Shown here piece after piece: positions 1 to 7,400 of a stretch of 64,000 nt of DNA. Source of the stretch: an uncultured Clostridia bacterium (lineage in GTDB: Bacteria > Bacillota > Clostridia > Peptostreptococcales > Anaerovoracaceae); contig CALCEY010000001.1 in the NCBI GenBank assembly GCA_937900415.1, forward strand, positions 1 to 64,000, written 5' to 3'. The notes beneath the pieces are model-generated. The model made no database searches, was not told where the DNA came from, and saw only the letters and a program-made list of their open reading frames with translations. Made by a program: the position numbers and the translations under genes. Every line of letters begins with the position of its first letter. Within the stretch, counting starts at the first letter, position 1.

Positions 1-1
1 C

Positions 2-967
2 GGCGGAGCAGGCGGAGACCACATTTCATATGCTATCACAGTAGAAGAACTGTCAAGAGTTTGCGCTTCAACAGGCGTAATCTGTTCAGCTCACACTTCC
101 CTGTGCTGCTGGCCCATATTCAACTGGGGTAATGAAGAACAGAAGAGAAAATACCTGCCTGACCTGTTAAGCGGCAAGAAATTAGGCGCTTTCGGTCTGA
201 CAGAGCCTAACGCAGGAACAGACGCAAGCGGACAGCAGACAAGAGCTGAATTAGTAGGAGATAAGTGGGTCATTAACGGAGCTAAGGTATTCATCACCAA
301 CGGCGGATACGCCGATGTTTTCGTAGTAATGGCTATGACAGACAAGTCCAAGGGCAACCATGGAATTTCTGCTTTTATTGTAGAAAAGGGCGACCCTGGC
401 TTCTCAATCGGTAAGACAGAAGACAAGCTGGGTATCTGCGCTTCCTCAACAACGGAGCTTATTTTCCAGAACTGCGAAATCCCTGCTGACAGACTGCTCG
501 GAAACGTAGGAGAAGGCTTCAAGGTTGCAATGTCAACTCTGGACGGCGGACGTATCGGTATCGCTTCCCAGGCTCTTGGTATTGCACAGGGCGCATTCGA
601 CGTAACTGTTGAATACATGCAGGCAAGAAAGCAGTTCGGCAAGAAATTGTCGCAGATGCAGGCTCTTCAGTTTGGAATGGCTGATCTCAAGACTAAAATT
701 GAAGCTGCCAGACTGTTAATCTACAAAGCCGCAGATATGAAGGACAAACATCTTCCTTATGGTGAAGCTGCTGCTATGGCTAAGCTGTTCGCAGCAGAGA
801 CCGCTATGGAAGTTACCACTAAGTGCGTACAGTACCACGGCGGATACGGATACACTAAGGATTATCCGGTAGAAAGAATGATGAGAGACGCTAAGATTAC
901 TGAAATCTACGAAGGTACTTCAGAAGTTCAGAGAATGGTAATCGCTGGCAAGACTTTCAAGAAATAA
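2..967 (+). CDS. Acyl-CoA dehydrogenase, 3' part (5' end outside window)
   Basis: This flavoprotein oxidises or, in a bifurcating complex, reduces the alpha-beta bond of a short-chain acyl-CoA. The frame is open from base 2 and the first 321 visible residues contain the family signature GAFGLTEPNAGTDAS (FAD/substrate site), then FITNGGYADV, and near the C-terminus the IYEGTSEVQR block whose first Glu (codon 911-913) is the usual catalytic base. The N-terminal alpha-helical part is cut off by the window edge. It is followed after 20 nt by etfB and etfA with AGGAGG sites, so the three form one operon. With a ferredoxin-fused EtfA the set resembles the caffeyl-CoA reductase CarCDE of Acetobacterium; the real acyl substrate cannot be told from sequence. 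An internal ATG at 329 is not the start. Confidence 0.95.
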   Translation, partial: GGAGGDHISYAITVEELSRVCASTGVICSAHTSLCCWPIFNWGNEEQKRKYLPDLLSGKKLGAFGLTEPNAGTDASGQQTRAELVGDKWVINGAKVFITNGGYADVFVVMAMTDKSKGNHGISAFIVEKGDPGFSIGKTEDKLGICASSTTELIFQNCEIPADRLLGNVGEGFKVAMSTLDGGRIGIASQALGIAQGAFDVTVEYMQARKQFGKKLSQMQALQFGMADLKTKIEAARLLIYKAADMKDKHLPYGEAAAMAKLFAAETAMEVTTKCVQYHGGYGYTKDYPVERMMRDAKITEIYEGTSEVQRMVIAGKTFKK

Positions 968-987
968 GATTGTAGGAGGAAATTGAA

Positions 988-1794
988 ATGGCATTTAAGA
1001 TTATCGTATGCGCAAAGCAGGTTCCTGATACAAACGTTATCAAGATCAACCCTAAGACTGGTACTCTGATCAGAGATGGCGTTCCTTCAATACTGAACCA
1101 CGACGACGCTAACGCTTTAGAAGAAGCATTAAAGATTAAAGATAAACATCCTGATACTCATATTACAGTAATTTCCATGGGACCTCCTCAGGCCAGCGAC
1201 TTACTGTTTGAATGTATCGCCAAGGGTGCAGACGAAGGTATCCTGGTATCCGACAGAGCAGTAGGAGGTTCCGACACATGGGCTACTTCCAACACTCTGG
1301 AAGCTGCTATCAAGAAGTGGGAAAAGGAAAACGGACCTGCCGACCTGATCTTCGCAGGACGTCAGGCTATCGACGGAGACACCGCTCAGGTAGGACCTCA
1401 GATCGCAGAAAAACTGGATCTGCCGCAGGTTACATATGTTGAAGAATTTGAAATTTCTGACAATTTAAAGGATATTACCGTCAAGAGACAGTTAGAGGAC
1501 GGTTACGAACTGATCGGAATCCAGACTCCTTGCATGCTTACCGCCATCAAGGAACTGAACGAGCCAAGATACATGAGCATAAACGGTATCTTCGCAGAGA
1601 AGGATATAAAGGTTTGGAACGCTAAGGACATCGAAGTTGACCTTACTAAGGTAGGTCTTGAAGCTTCTCCTACAAACGTATTCAGATCATTTACACCGGC
1701 TCCTAAGGCGCCTGGCCAGAAGGTTGCCGGAGACACTGAAAACGAACAGGCCAAGAACCTGTTAATTCAGCTTAAAGGTAAGCATATCATCTAA
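988..1794 (+). CDS. etfB: Electron transfer flavoprotein beta subunit
   Basis: EtfB pairs with EtfA and carries the bifurcating FAD in anaerobic Etf complexes that oxidise NADH. The 268-residue length is normal. Visible family features are the N-terminal start KIIVCAKQVPDT, the central block DLIFAGRQAIDGDTAQVGPQ that binds nucleotide, and the ETP-like region PCMLTAIKELNEPRYMS. Start ATG 988 has AGGAGGA 8 nt upstream (TGTAGGAGGAAATTGAAATG). It lies between the acyl-CoA dehydrogenase and etfA, with 20 nt gaps on both sides, which indicates co-translation of a three-subunit complex. Confidence 0.96.
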   Translation: MAFKIIVCAKQVPDTNVIKINPKTGTLIRDGVPSILNHDDANALEEALKIKDKHPDTHITVISMGPPQASDLLFECIAKGADEGILVSDRAVGGSDTWATSNTLEAAIKKWEKENGPADLIFAGRQAIDGDTAQVGPQIAEKLDLPQVTYVEEFEISDNLKDITVKRQLEDGYELIGIQTPCMLTAIKELNEPRYMSINGIFAEKDIKVWNAKDIEVDLTKVGLEASPTNVFRSFTPAPKAPGQKVAGDTENEQAKNLLIQLKGKHII

Positions 1795-1814
1795 TTTTAG
1801 AAGGAGGAATAGCA

Positions 1815-3098
1815 ATGGCAATTAAAATTTTAAGTGATAAATGTAAAGGTTGTTCCCTTTGCGTAAAGGCTTGCCCGTTCGACGCTTTAAAACTGGAAAA
1901 TAAAGTGGCAGTCGTTGACGAAGGCAAGTGTACAAACTGTAACGCTTGTCTGGCAAAGTGTAAGTTTGACGCTATCGAAGCTGCGCCGGAGGCTGAAAAA
2001 GTTGACCTTTCCGCTTACAAGCATATCTGGGTATTTGCTGAACAGAGACAGGGCAAGATTCAGAACGTAGCGTTAGAGCTTATCGGAGAAGGCAAGAGAC
2101 TGGCAAAGGATATCAGCGAAGATACTCAGATCTGCGCAGTTCTTATCGGTAACAATATCGACCATCTGGCTCAGGAATGTTTTGAATATGGCGCTGAAAA
2201 GGTTTACCTGGTTCAGGATCCGTTGCTGGAAAACTTCACAACTGACGGTTACACCAAGGTTATGAAGCAGCTCATCGACGAATATAAGCCTGAGATCGTT
2301 CTCTACGGAGCAACTCACATCGGCCGTGATTTTGCACCGAGAATCGCTGCAAGATGCAACACTGGTCTGACTGCCGACTGTACTCACCTTGACGTTAAGG
2401 TTTCCAAGTACATCGAGTTCGCAAAGGCCAACACTACATTAGATACTTCCACTCTGGATCCTAACGATCCGTCAACAGGAATCAAGCAGACTCGTCCGGC
2501 ATTCGGCGGTAACCTGATGGCTACCATTATCTGCCCTAAGACAAGACCTCAGATGTCCACAGTAAGACCTGGAGTAATGCAGAAGCAGGAAAGACAGGTT
2601 GGAGCTAAGGGCGAAATTGTAAACGTTAAGCCTGAAATCTCCAAAGAGGACATCAGAATCGAGATCAAGGACATCGTTAAGTCGATGAAGGAAATGGTTT
2701 CCTTAACTGATGCAAAGATCATCTGCTCCGGCGGACGTGGTCTTGGCGATGCTTCCGGCTTTGAGCTTATCAAGGAATTCGCTGACAAGGTCGGCGGAGT
2801 TGTAGGTTCATCCCGTGCAGCAGTAGACGCAGGCTGGATCGATCATTCACATCAGGTGGGACAGACAGGAACTACCGTTAAGCCTGAAATTTACTTCGCT
2901 TGCGGTATATCAGGCGCTATTCAGCACCTGGCAGGTATGCAGACTTCAAACTGCATCGTTGCTATCAACAAGGATCCTGACGCGCCTATCATGGAAATCG
3001 CAGACTACGCTATCGTAGGCGATCTGTACAAGGTAATCCCTGAAATCATCGCTGAATGGGATAACGCAGAGGCTCTTTATGACGCTGCAAACAAATAA
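1815..3098 (+). CDS. etfA: Electron transfer flavoprotein alpha subunit with N-terminal 2[4Fe-4S] ferredoxin domain
   Basis: EtfA carries the electron-transferring FAD. This 427-residue protein is longer than a plain EtfA because residues 1-60 form a ferredoxin domain with two cluster motifs: Cys10, 13, 16, 20 and Cys39, 42, 45, 49. The remainder is a normal EtfA, ending in the FAD-binding domain with SSRAAVDAGW, HQVGQTGTTVKP, ACGISGAIQH and INKDPDAPI. Ferredoxin-fused EtfA is known from CarE of the caffeyl-CoA reductase complex, which couples acyl-CoA reduction by NADH to ferredoxin reduction. The same energy-conserving role is inferred here. The start has GAAGGAGG just upstream, and a hairpin terminator follows, closing the operon. 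Confidence 0.96.
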   Translation: MAIKILSDKCKGCSLCVKACPFDALKLENKVAVVDEGKCTNCNACLAKCKFDAIEAAPEAEKVDLSAYKHIWVFAEQRQGKIQNVALELIGEGKRLAKDISEDTQICAVLIGNNIDHLAQECFEYGAEKVYLVQDPLLENFTTDGYTKVMKQLIDEYKPEIVLYGATHIGRDFAPRIAARCNTGLTADCTHLDVKVSKYIEFAKANTTLDTSTLDPNDPSTGIKQTRPAFGGNLMATIICPKTRPQMSTVRPGVMQKQERQVGAKGEIVNVKPEISKEDIRIEIKDIVKSMKEMVSLTDAKIICSGGRGLGDASGFELIKEFADKVGGVVGSSRAAVDAGWIDHSHQVGQTGTTVKPEIYFACGISGAIQHLAGMQTSNCIVAINKDPDAPIMEIADYAIVGDLYKVIPEIIAEWDNAEALYDAANK

Positions 3099-3112
3099 TC
3101 TTTGATTATGTT

Positions 3113-3147
3113 AAGAGGGGGCGCCGGATGGCGTCCTCTTTACTTTT
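3113..3147 (+). terminator. Rho-independent terminator after etfA
   Basis: AAGAGGGG GCGCC, loop GGAT, GGCGTCCTCTT, then TACTTTTT. The stem pairs with one small irregularity and is followed by a short T-rich run, 15 nt after the etfA stop. Confidence 0.75.
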
Positions 3148-3175
3148 TAAAGTTATTTGAGAGAGAATATACAAT

Positions 3176-4324
3176 ATGGAAGGAAAAACTTTTGCGGTAG
3201 GTAATATCAGGCCGCCGTTTCATGCCTCAAGCCTCCTTTTGCGGTGGACTGAAAACTGTCCGTGGAACAGGTGCAATTTCTGTACGCTGTATAAAGGCGG
3301 CAGCTTCAGGATAAGGAGCGGAGAAGAAATAAAGCAGGATATTGACGCCGTAGTATATTACAGAGATTTGATCCTGGACAGACTGAAGTGTGGAGATGTT
3401 TACAAGGTCAAGAGGATGGGAGACATATCTCCGTCTGTTTCAAGAGAAGAAAAACGATGCTATTCGATGGTTTTGAACTGGATAGTGAACGACGGTATGA
3501 GGACCGTATTTTTACAGGACGCCAATACCATAATAATGAAAAAAGAGGAGCTGTGCGAAGCTCTTAAATATCTCAGGGAAAAGCTCCCTTCCCTGGAAAC
3601 CGTCGCCTGTTACGGCCGTGCGGATGCTCTTTACAAGCTGACTTTGAAGGATTTTGAGGAAATAAGAGAGGCAGGGCTTACCATGCTTCATTCCGGCTTT
3701 GAAAGCGGGTGCGACGGCGTTCTTAAGCTGCTGAATAAGGGCAGCACACGTTCGCAGCAGATAGACTGCGGTCAAAAGATAAAAAAAGCCGGCATAGAAT
3801 ATAACGTTTTTTACATGCCGGGAGCCGGAGGAAAGTCACTGAGCGAAAGAAACGCTCTTGAGACAGCCGACGTCGTAAACAGGATAAATCCCGAGTTTTT
3901 AAGAATAAGAACCTTCGTTGTAAAACCGGGTTCGCCTATGTGGGAACTTGCTGCAAATGGTGATTTTGATGAATGCAGCGACATTGAGAAATTAAGGGAA
4001 ATAAGAGCTTTTATAAATGCTCTTGACGGAATAGATACGTATGTCATAAGCGATCACATAATAAATCTGCTTCCGCAGCTTTCAGGCTTTGTAAATAAGG
4101 ATAAGCAGAAGATGATGGATTATATAGACGGATTTTTAAGCCTTTCAGAAGAGAAGCAGAAAGAGTTCCAGCTTGCCAGAAGGATGTGCGCCAACGTAGA
4201 TTATACGGAAATGGAGCTTATGCCGGAGGATTATATGGATCAGATAAGAGGTGTGATACGAAACGCCGAAACTCCCGAAAAATGGGAGGAAACATTGAGG
4301 TATTATTTGAGAAAATACATATAG
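3176..4324 (+). CDS. Radical SAM protein with Cx4Cx2C cluster motif
   Basis: A 382-residue radical SAM enzyme of unknown reaction. The cluster motif near residue 24 reads TENCPWNRCNFC, which gives Cx4Cx2C spacing instead of the classical Cx3Cx2C; all three cysteines are otherwise in the usual N-terminal position before a TIM-barrel-like region (FLQDANTII, VACYGRADAL, LHSGFESGCDGVLKLLNKG, EYNVFYMPGAGG). The C-terminal 100 residues are helical and rich in charged residues. The ATG is only 28 nt past the upstream terminator, and the ribosome site is weak (GAGAGA). It stands alone: the next gene begins 93 nt later. I recognise the superfamily but not a specific function. Confidence 0.85.
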   Translation: MEGKTFAVGNIRPPFHASSLLLRWTENCPWNRCNFCTLYKGGSFRIRSGEEIKQDIDAVVYYRDLILDRLKCGDVYKVKRMGDISPSVSREEKRCYSMVLNWIVNDGMRTVFLQDANTIIMKKEELCEALKYLREKLPSLETVACYGRADALYKLTLKDFEEIREAGLTMLHSGFESGCDGVLKLLNKGSTRSQQIDCGQKIKKAGIEYNVFYMPGAGGKSLSERNALETADVVNRINPEFLRIRTFVVKPGSPMWELAANGDFDECSDIEKLREIRAFINALDGIDTYVISDHIINLLPQLSGFVNKDKQKMMDYIDGFLSLSEEKQKEFQLARRMCANVDYTEMELMPEDYMDQIRGVIRNAETPEKWEETLRYYLRKYI

Positions 4325-4417
4325 CCGTTAAGAAATAATTAAATTTATTAAAAAAGTATTGAATTGATTTCTTAAAGGAAGTATCATAAGACGTTGCATG
4401 ATTGAGAGGTGATTTTA

Positions 4418-5572
4418 ATGGAAGACTACGGGTATCTTGTCAGCGTCGCTTTGATAATGTTATCTACAAAAATCCTTGGTGATCTGACTAAAAAGGTGAG
4501 CATGCCCCAGGTAGTAGGAGCGCTTATTGCAGGTGTCCTTGTAGGTCCTTCGTGTTTTGGACTTATTGCAGAAACTGATTTTATCGCATACACAGCTGAA
4601 ATAGGCGTCATACTGCTGATGTTTTCGGCAGGTATGGATACGGACATAGATGAGATAAAAAGAAACAGTCTGGCTTGTATCGTGATAGCAAGCATAGGAG
4701 TCATAGTGCCGCTCATAGGCGGAACGGCGTGTTACTATTTCTTCTTCGAGGCCGGGGAGGATTCCTTTGACGGTATTTTAAAGGCTGTATTCGTCGGCGT
4801 TGTTTTAACGGCGACTTCAGTAAGCATAACCGTTGAGGCCCTGAGAGAAATGGGAAAGCTTGAAGGTAAAGTGGGAAATGCCATTCTGGGAGCGGCGGTA
4901 ATCGACGATATAATAGGAATCGTGGTGCTGACGATAGTATCAAGCCTTAAAAACAGCGACGTGTCTGTTTCTATTGTACTTTTGAAAATAGTGCTTTACG
5001 CTGTAGTCATGGGAGTGCTTGCTTTCATACTTAACAGGGGCAAGGTGATAGTAGACGCCAATTTCAAGAGACAGAGGATAACCACGTATTTTTTGGTAGC
5101 TTGTCTTCTGGTTTCTTTTGCGTCGGAGTATTTCTTCGGAGTGGCCGATATTACAGGCGCTTATCTGCTGGGACTTTTCATCTCCAAGCATGATATAAAG
5201 GAAGAGGTGTCTGACAAAATAAGAAGACCTTCTTACCTCTTCTTTTCGCCTATATTCTTCGCCAGCGTAGGATTAAAGGTGGAGCTTGATGGACTTAACG
5301 GTTCAATGCTGCTGTTTTCTATTCTTCTGCTGATTGTGGCGATTCTTACCAAAATAGCAGGCTGCGGACTTGGCGCAAAGCTTTGCGGATTTACAAGAAG
5401 AGAGGCCTTGCAGGTAGGCGTGGGAATGATTTCCAGAGGCGAGGTGGCGTTGATAGTAGCGCAGAAAGGAAATGCGATGGGCCTTATGGATGCTTCGTTA
5501 TTTCCTGCCGTAGTGCTGGTCGTTATCGCAACTACAATAATAACGCCTGTCTTGCTGAAGAAGATAATGTAG
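4418..5572 (+). CDS. Cation:proton antiporter (CPA2/KefB type)
   Basis: A polytopic membrane transporter of 384 residues that would exchange Na+ or K+ for protons. Hydrophobic segments run through the whole length, with the motifs PQVVGALIAGVLVGPS near the N-terminus, the GAAVIDDIIGIVVL segment carrying the paired Asp residues expected in the ion site, and GVGMISRGEVALIVAQKG in the last third, all typical of the Na_H_Exchanger family. There is no C-terminal TrkA-N regulatory domain. A GTG at 4409 is also in frame but overlaps the ribosome site GAGAGGTG (4404-4411); ATG 4418, 6 nt downstream of it, is the better start. A terminator follows at 5648. Confidence 0.9.
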   Translation: MEDYGYLVSVALIMLSTKILGDLTKKVSMPQVVGALIAGVLVGPSCFGLIAETDFIAYTAEIGVILLMFSAGMDTDIDEIKRNSLACIVIASIGVIVPLIGGTACYYFFFEAGEDSFDGILKAVFVGVVLTATSVSITVEALREMGKLEGKVGNAILGAAVIDDIIGIVVLTIVSSLKNSDVSVSIVLLKIVLYAVVMGVLAFILNRGKVIVDANFKRQRITTYFLVACLLVSFASEYFFGVADITGAYLLGLFISKHDIKEEVSDKIRRPSYLFFSPIFFASVGLKVELDGLNGSMLLFSILLLIVAILTKIAGCGLGAKLCGFTRREALQVGVGMISRGEVALIVAQKGNAMGLMDASLFPAVVLVVIATTIITPVLLKKIM

Positions 5573-5647
5573 AAGCGCTGTTTTGCCATTTGACAGATTG
5601 TTGGCATACAGCTGAAAACTTGACTTTATAATACTTGAAAATTACTT

Positions 5648-5674
5648 AAAACTGCTGCTTTTCAGCAGTTTTTT
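5648..5674 (+). terminator. Rho-independent terminator after antiporter gene
   Basis: Perfect stem AAAACTGCTG / CAGCAGTTTT with loop CTTTT, followed by more T residues. It ends transcription before the sigma-54 promoter at 5677. Confidence 0.9.
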
Positions 5675-5676
5675 GT

Positions 5677-5692
5677 TTGGCATGATGTTTGC
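5677..5692 (+). promoter_or_regulatory. Sigma-54 (-24/-12) promoter
   Basis: TTGGCAT, five bases, TTGC. The GG (5679-5680) and GC (5691-5692) dinucleotides are separated by exactly ten bases, as sigma-54 holoenzyme requires. It is 51 nt upstream of the ATG of the truncated ureohydrolase and has the same TTGGCAT/TTGC halves as the promoter at 14021. A sigma-54 activator is encoded at 16490. Confidence 0.7.
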
Positions 5693-5743
5693 GACTAAGA
5701 TATGATAAACAGACTTATCAACTCACTAAAAAGGAGGAACATT

Positions 5744-6109
5744 ATGATTATCAAAGATGCAGTAAAAGGGGTAAATGAAAAGAAAATTGCAGGCGCATGG
5801 GACAAAGCCGACGAAATTCTTGCATCGCAGCATGCTAATCAATGGAGGGTAGAACTCCCTATTTTAAGGGGAGATACTCCAACCTTTATGGAATATCCGT
5901 TAGCTTTAAATGCGGATGATTTGGAAGGCGTTGACGCCGCCATCCTTGGAATTCCTTTTGAGGGAGTTACAGCCCTTTCGCCGACCACTTCAGCGCCGCC
6001 TACATGCGGAAGACCTGGTCCTGGTTCCGTTTACTGGAGAATGGGAGCTGAAAAGCCTGAGAGCTTTGATATGATAACAAAATATTCTATTTTCTATAAT
6101 CGTACATAA
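5744..6109 (+). pseudogene. N-terminal fragment of a ureohydrolase (agmatinase/arginase superfamily)
   Basis: The 121-residue open frame starts at ATG 5744 after a strong AAGGAGGA site and reads like the first third of an agmatinase-type ureohydrolase: a strand DAAILGIPFEGVTA, then a Pro/Gly-rich loop SAPPTCGRPGPGSVYWRMG. The reading ends at KYSIFYNRT, before any of the metal-binding motifs (GGDH, DxHxD, SxDxDxxDP) of the family. The following 390 bases are A+T-rich and show no continuing ureohydrolase in any frame, so the 3' two thirds appear deleted. The fragment could not be an active hydrolase. Which substrate the intact gene used (agmatine, guanidine or other) is not decidable. Confidence 0.7.
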
Positions 6110-6501
6110 AAATAAGTGTAATTACTATGCCAGAGGAAAAGCGTGCATAATGGAGCTTTAGGGAAGAAAAAATCTAAAAAAATGATTAAAATTCATCAAT
6201 ATGATGAAATTTTGATGAAATGATACGCGGATGACTGCAAAGCATTTTTTTCATATCGGTAATTGATATTTCAGCAGGCATTTTAAGACATTTTAAGACA
6301 TGATTTGAAAAGCAGGTGTATTGAGATTTCTCTTTAAAGAAATTTTATGGAATGTGGAAAGTATTTAAATTTATTTACTATTATTTTTAATTGACTGTTT
6401 TAAATTGTTTAAAAAATTGAAAATTGATGGCAAAATCACTTGCAAAAATTTAGGGTTTGTGTTAAATTATTTAAAGTATCGTGTGAATATGTTTAGCTTG
6501 T
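6110..6501 (+). other. A+T-rich non-coding stretch with possible tRNA promoter
   Basis: I see no convincing gene here. The stretch includes a direct repeat ATTTTAAGAC twice at about 6279-6298, and just before the tRNA a plausible promoter, TTGCAA (6440-6445), 17 bases, TAAATT (6463-6468). It probably marks the scar of the deletion that removed the rest of the ureohydrolase gene. Confidence 0.4.
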
Positions 6502-6589
6502 GGAGGATTGACCGAGTGGCTAAGGAGCTTGATTGGAAATCAAGTAAGGCGGCAACGCCCCGTGGGTTCGAGTCCCATGTCCTCCGCCA
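6502..6589 (+). tRNA. tRNA-Ser (anticodon GGA)
   Basis: An 88-nt class II tRNA with acceptor stem GGAGGAT / GTCCTCC, discriminator G and encoded CCA. The anticodon stem CTTGA / TCAAG encloses loop TTGGAAA, giving anticodon GGA (reads UCC and UCU). A long variable arm (AAGGCGGCAACGCC) and the T-loop GGTTCGAGTCC are present. A terminator follows at once, so it is transcribed alone. Confidence 0.95.
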
Positions 6590-6591
6590 AT

Positions 6592-6622
6592 AAAAAAAGA
6601 ATGGCATAGCCATTCTTTTTTT
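6592..6622 (+). terminator. Terminator after tRNA-Ser
   Basis: AAAAAAAGAATGGC, loop ATA, GCCATTCTTTTTTT: a perfect stem with flanking A and T tracts, so it could also stop transcription from the other strand. Confidence 0.9.
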
Positions 6623-6897
6623 ATTTCAAAATATTGATATTTGTATTGTTCAATTTTATAAAGCTTTATATCATCTTTAAGAAAGTTGTATAGAGTGAAC
6701 TGATGGTAATTAGGCAGTAAGCGGATAATTCTATATTATGGCAGGGAGCGGCCGCTGGATGGATTTTTTTATTATCGGATAACCTTTTAAAAACTGTAGA
6801 AAATCGTATATATCGTTAATTTTACCTAAACATCAGGCATATATTGTACTGAAACGGATTTGCAGAATTTTTAAATAAAGCCGGTTTTAATACGGCA

Positions 6898-6925
6898 TAG
6901 ACTTTTCGGTATTGTACTATATTAT
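6898..6925 (+). promoter_or_regulatory. Candidate sigma-A promoter for the acyl carrier protein gene
   Basis: TAGACT (6898-6903), 16 bases, TATTAT (6920-6925), about 50 nt upstream of the ATG at 6974. The rest of 6623-6900 is non-coding and otherwise shows only a 10-base palindrome AGCGGCCGCT near 6748. Confidence 0.4.
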
Positions 6926-6973
6926 GGAAAGCTCTTGAAAGAGTCTGGCAGATGTTCGGATAGGAGGCTACTT

Positions 6974-7249
6974 ATGTCAGTCAGGGAGGAGATAATACAT
7001 ACGATAGAAAGAAAAAGCACAAACCATACGGAAAGTACGAAGTATGCGCCTATAAACGAAGAGACAAATTTATACGCTGATATTAAAATGAATTCATTTT
7101 CTTTTGTTAAGCTGCTTCTTGAAATTGAAGAAAAATATCAGATTACCTTCGGGCTGGCAGAGATGGAAAAATGTTTGACGGTGGGAAGCCTTATAGATAC
7201 AGTCGAAAGAAAAATCAAAGAGAAAGCACCCATAAGAAGGAAGCCTTAG
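6974..7249 (+). CDS. Orphan acyl carrier protein-like protein
   Basis: A 91-residue acyl/peptidyl carrier protein fold: helix 1 (REEIIHTIERK), a loop region, then NLYADIKMNSFSFVKLLLEIEEKY, which aligns with the carrier-protein helix 2 that normally begins DSL. Here the motif is Asn-Ser-Phe; the phosphopantetheine-accepting Ser is residue 41. Helix 3/4 (MEKCLTVGSLIDTVERK) follows. ATG 6974 has AGGAGG 6 nt upstream; an in-frame start at 6935 lacks a ribosome site. No fatty-acid, polyketide or peptide synthesis gene is adjacent, so its partner enzymes are unknown. The basic tail KEKAPIRRKP is unusual for an otherwise acidic family. Confidence 0.7.
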   Translation: MSVREEIIHTIERKSTNHTESTKYAPINEETNLYADIKMNSFSFVKLLLEIEEKYQITFGLAEMEKCLTVGSLIDTVERKIKEKAPIRRKP

Positions 7250-7285
7250 AGTTTTGCCGGCGAATTTCAACATTTATTAAAGCAT

Positions 7286-7347
7286 ATATTCAGCTCTTGA
7301 AATAGAATATTCAGCTCTTGAATAGAATATTCAGCTCTTGAAATAGA
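7286..7347. repeat. Three tandem copies of a 20-21 bp unit
   Basis: ATATTCAGCTCTTGAAATAGA at 7286-7306, a copy one base shorter at 7307-7326 and a full copy at 7327-7347. They lie just after the carrier-protein gene and abut the following terminator. No protein or known site explains them. Confidence 0.9.
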
Positions 7348-7384
7348 AAAGGCCGTACCGCTTTTAAACGATACAGCCTTTTTT
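7347..7384. terminator. Bidirectional terminator between convergent genes
   Basis: AAAAGGCCGTA and TACAGCCTTTTTT pair around a loop, with an A tract on one side and a T tract on the other. It separates the carrier-protein gene from the convergent cysteine desulfidase gene. Confidence 0.75.
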
Positions 7385-7400
7385 GATTTTATGTTTATGG

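Noticed and set aside
6427..6445. TGGCAAAATCACTTGC as a sigma-54 promoter for tRNA-Ser
   Set aside because: The GG to GC distance is eleven bases, one too many, and tRNA genes are not normally sigma-54 dependent.
6405..6593. A 62-residue frame across tRNA-Ser
   Set aside because: Most of it is the tRNA itself, and it has no ribosome site.
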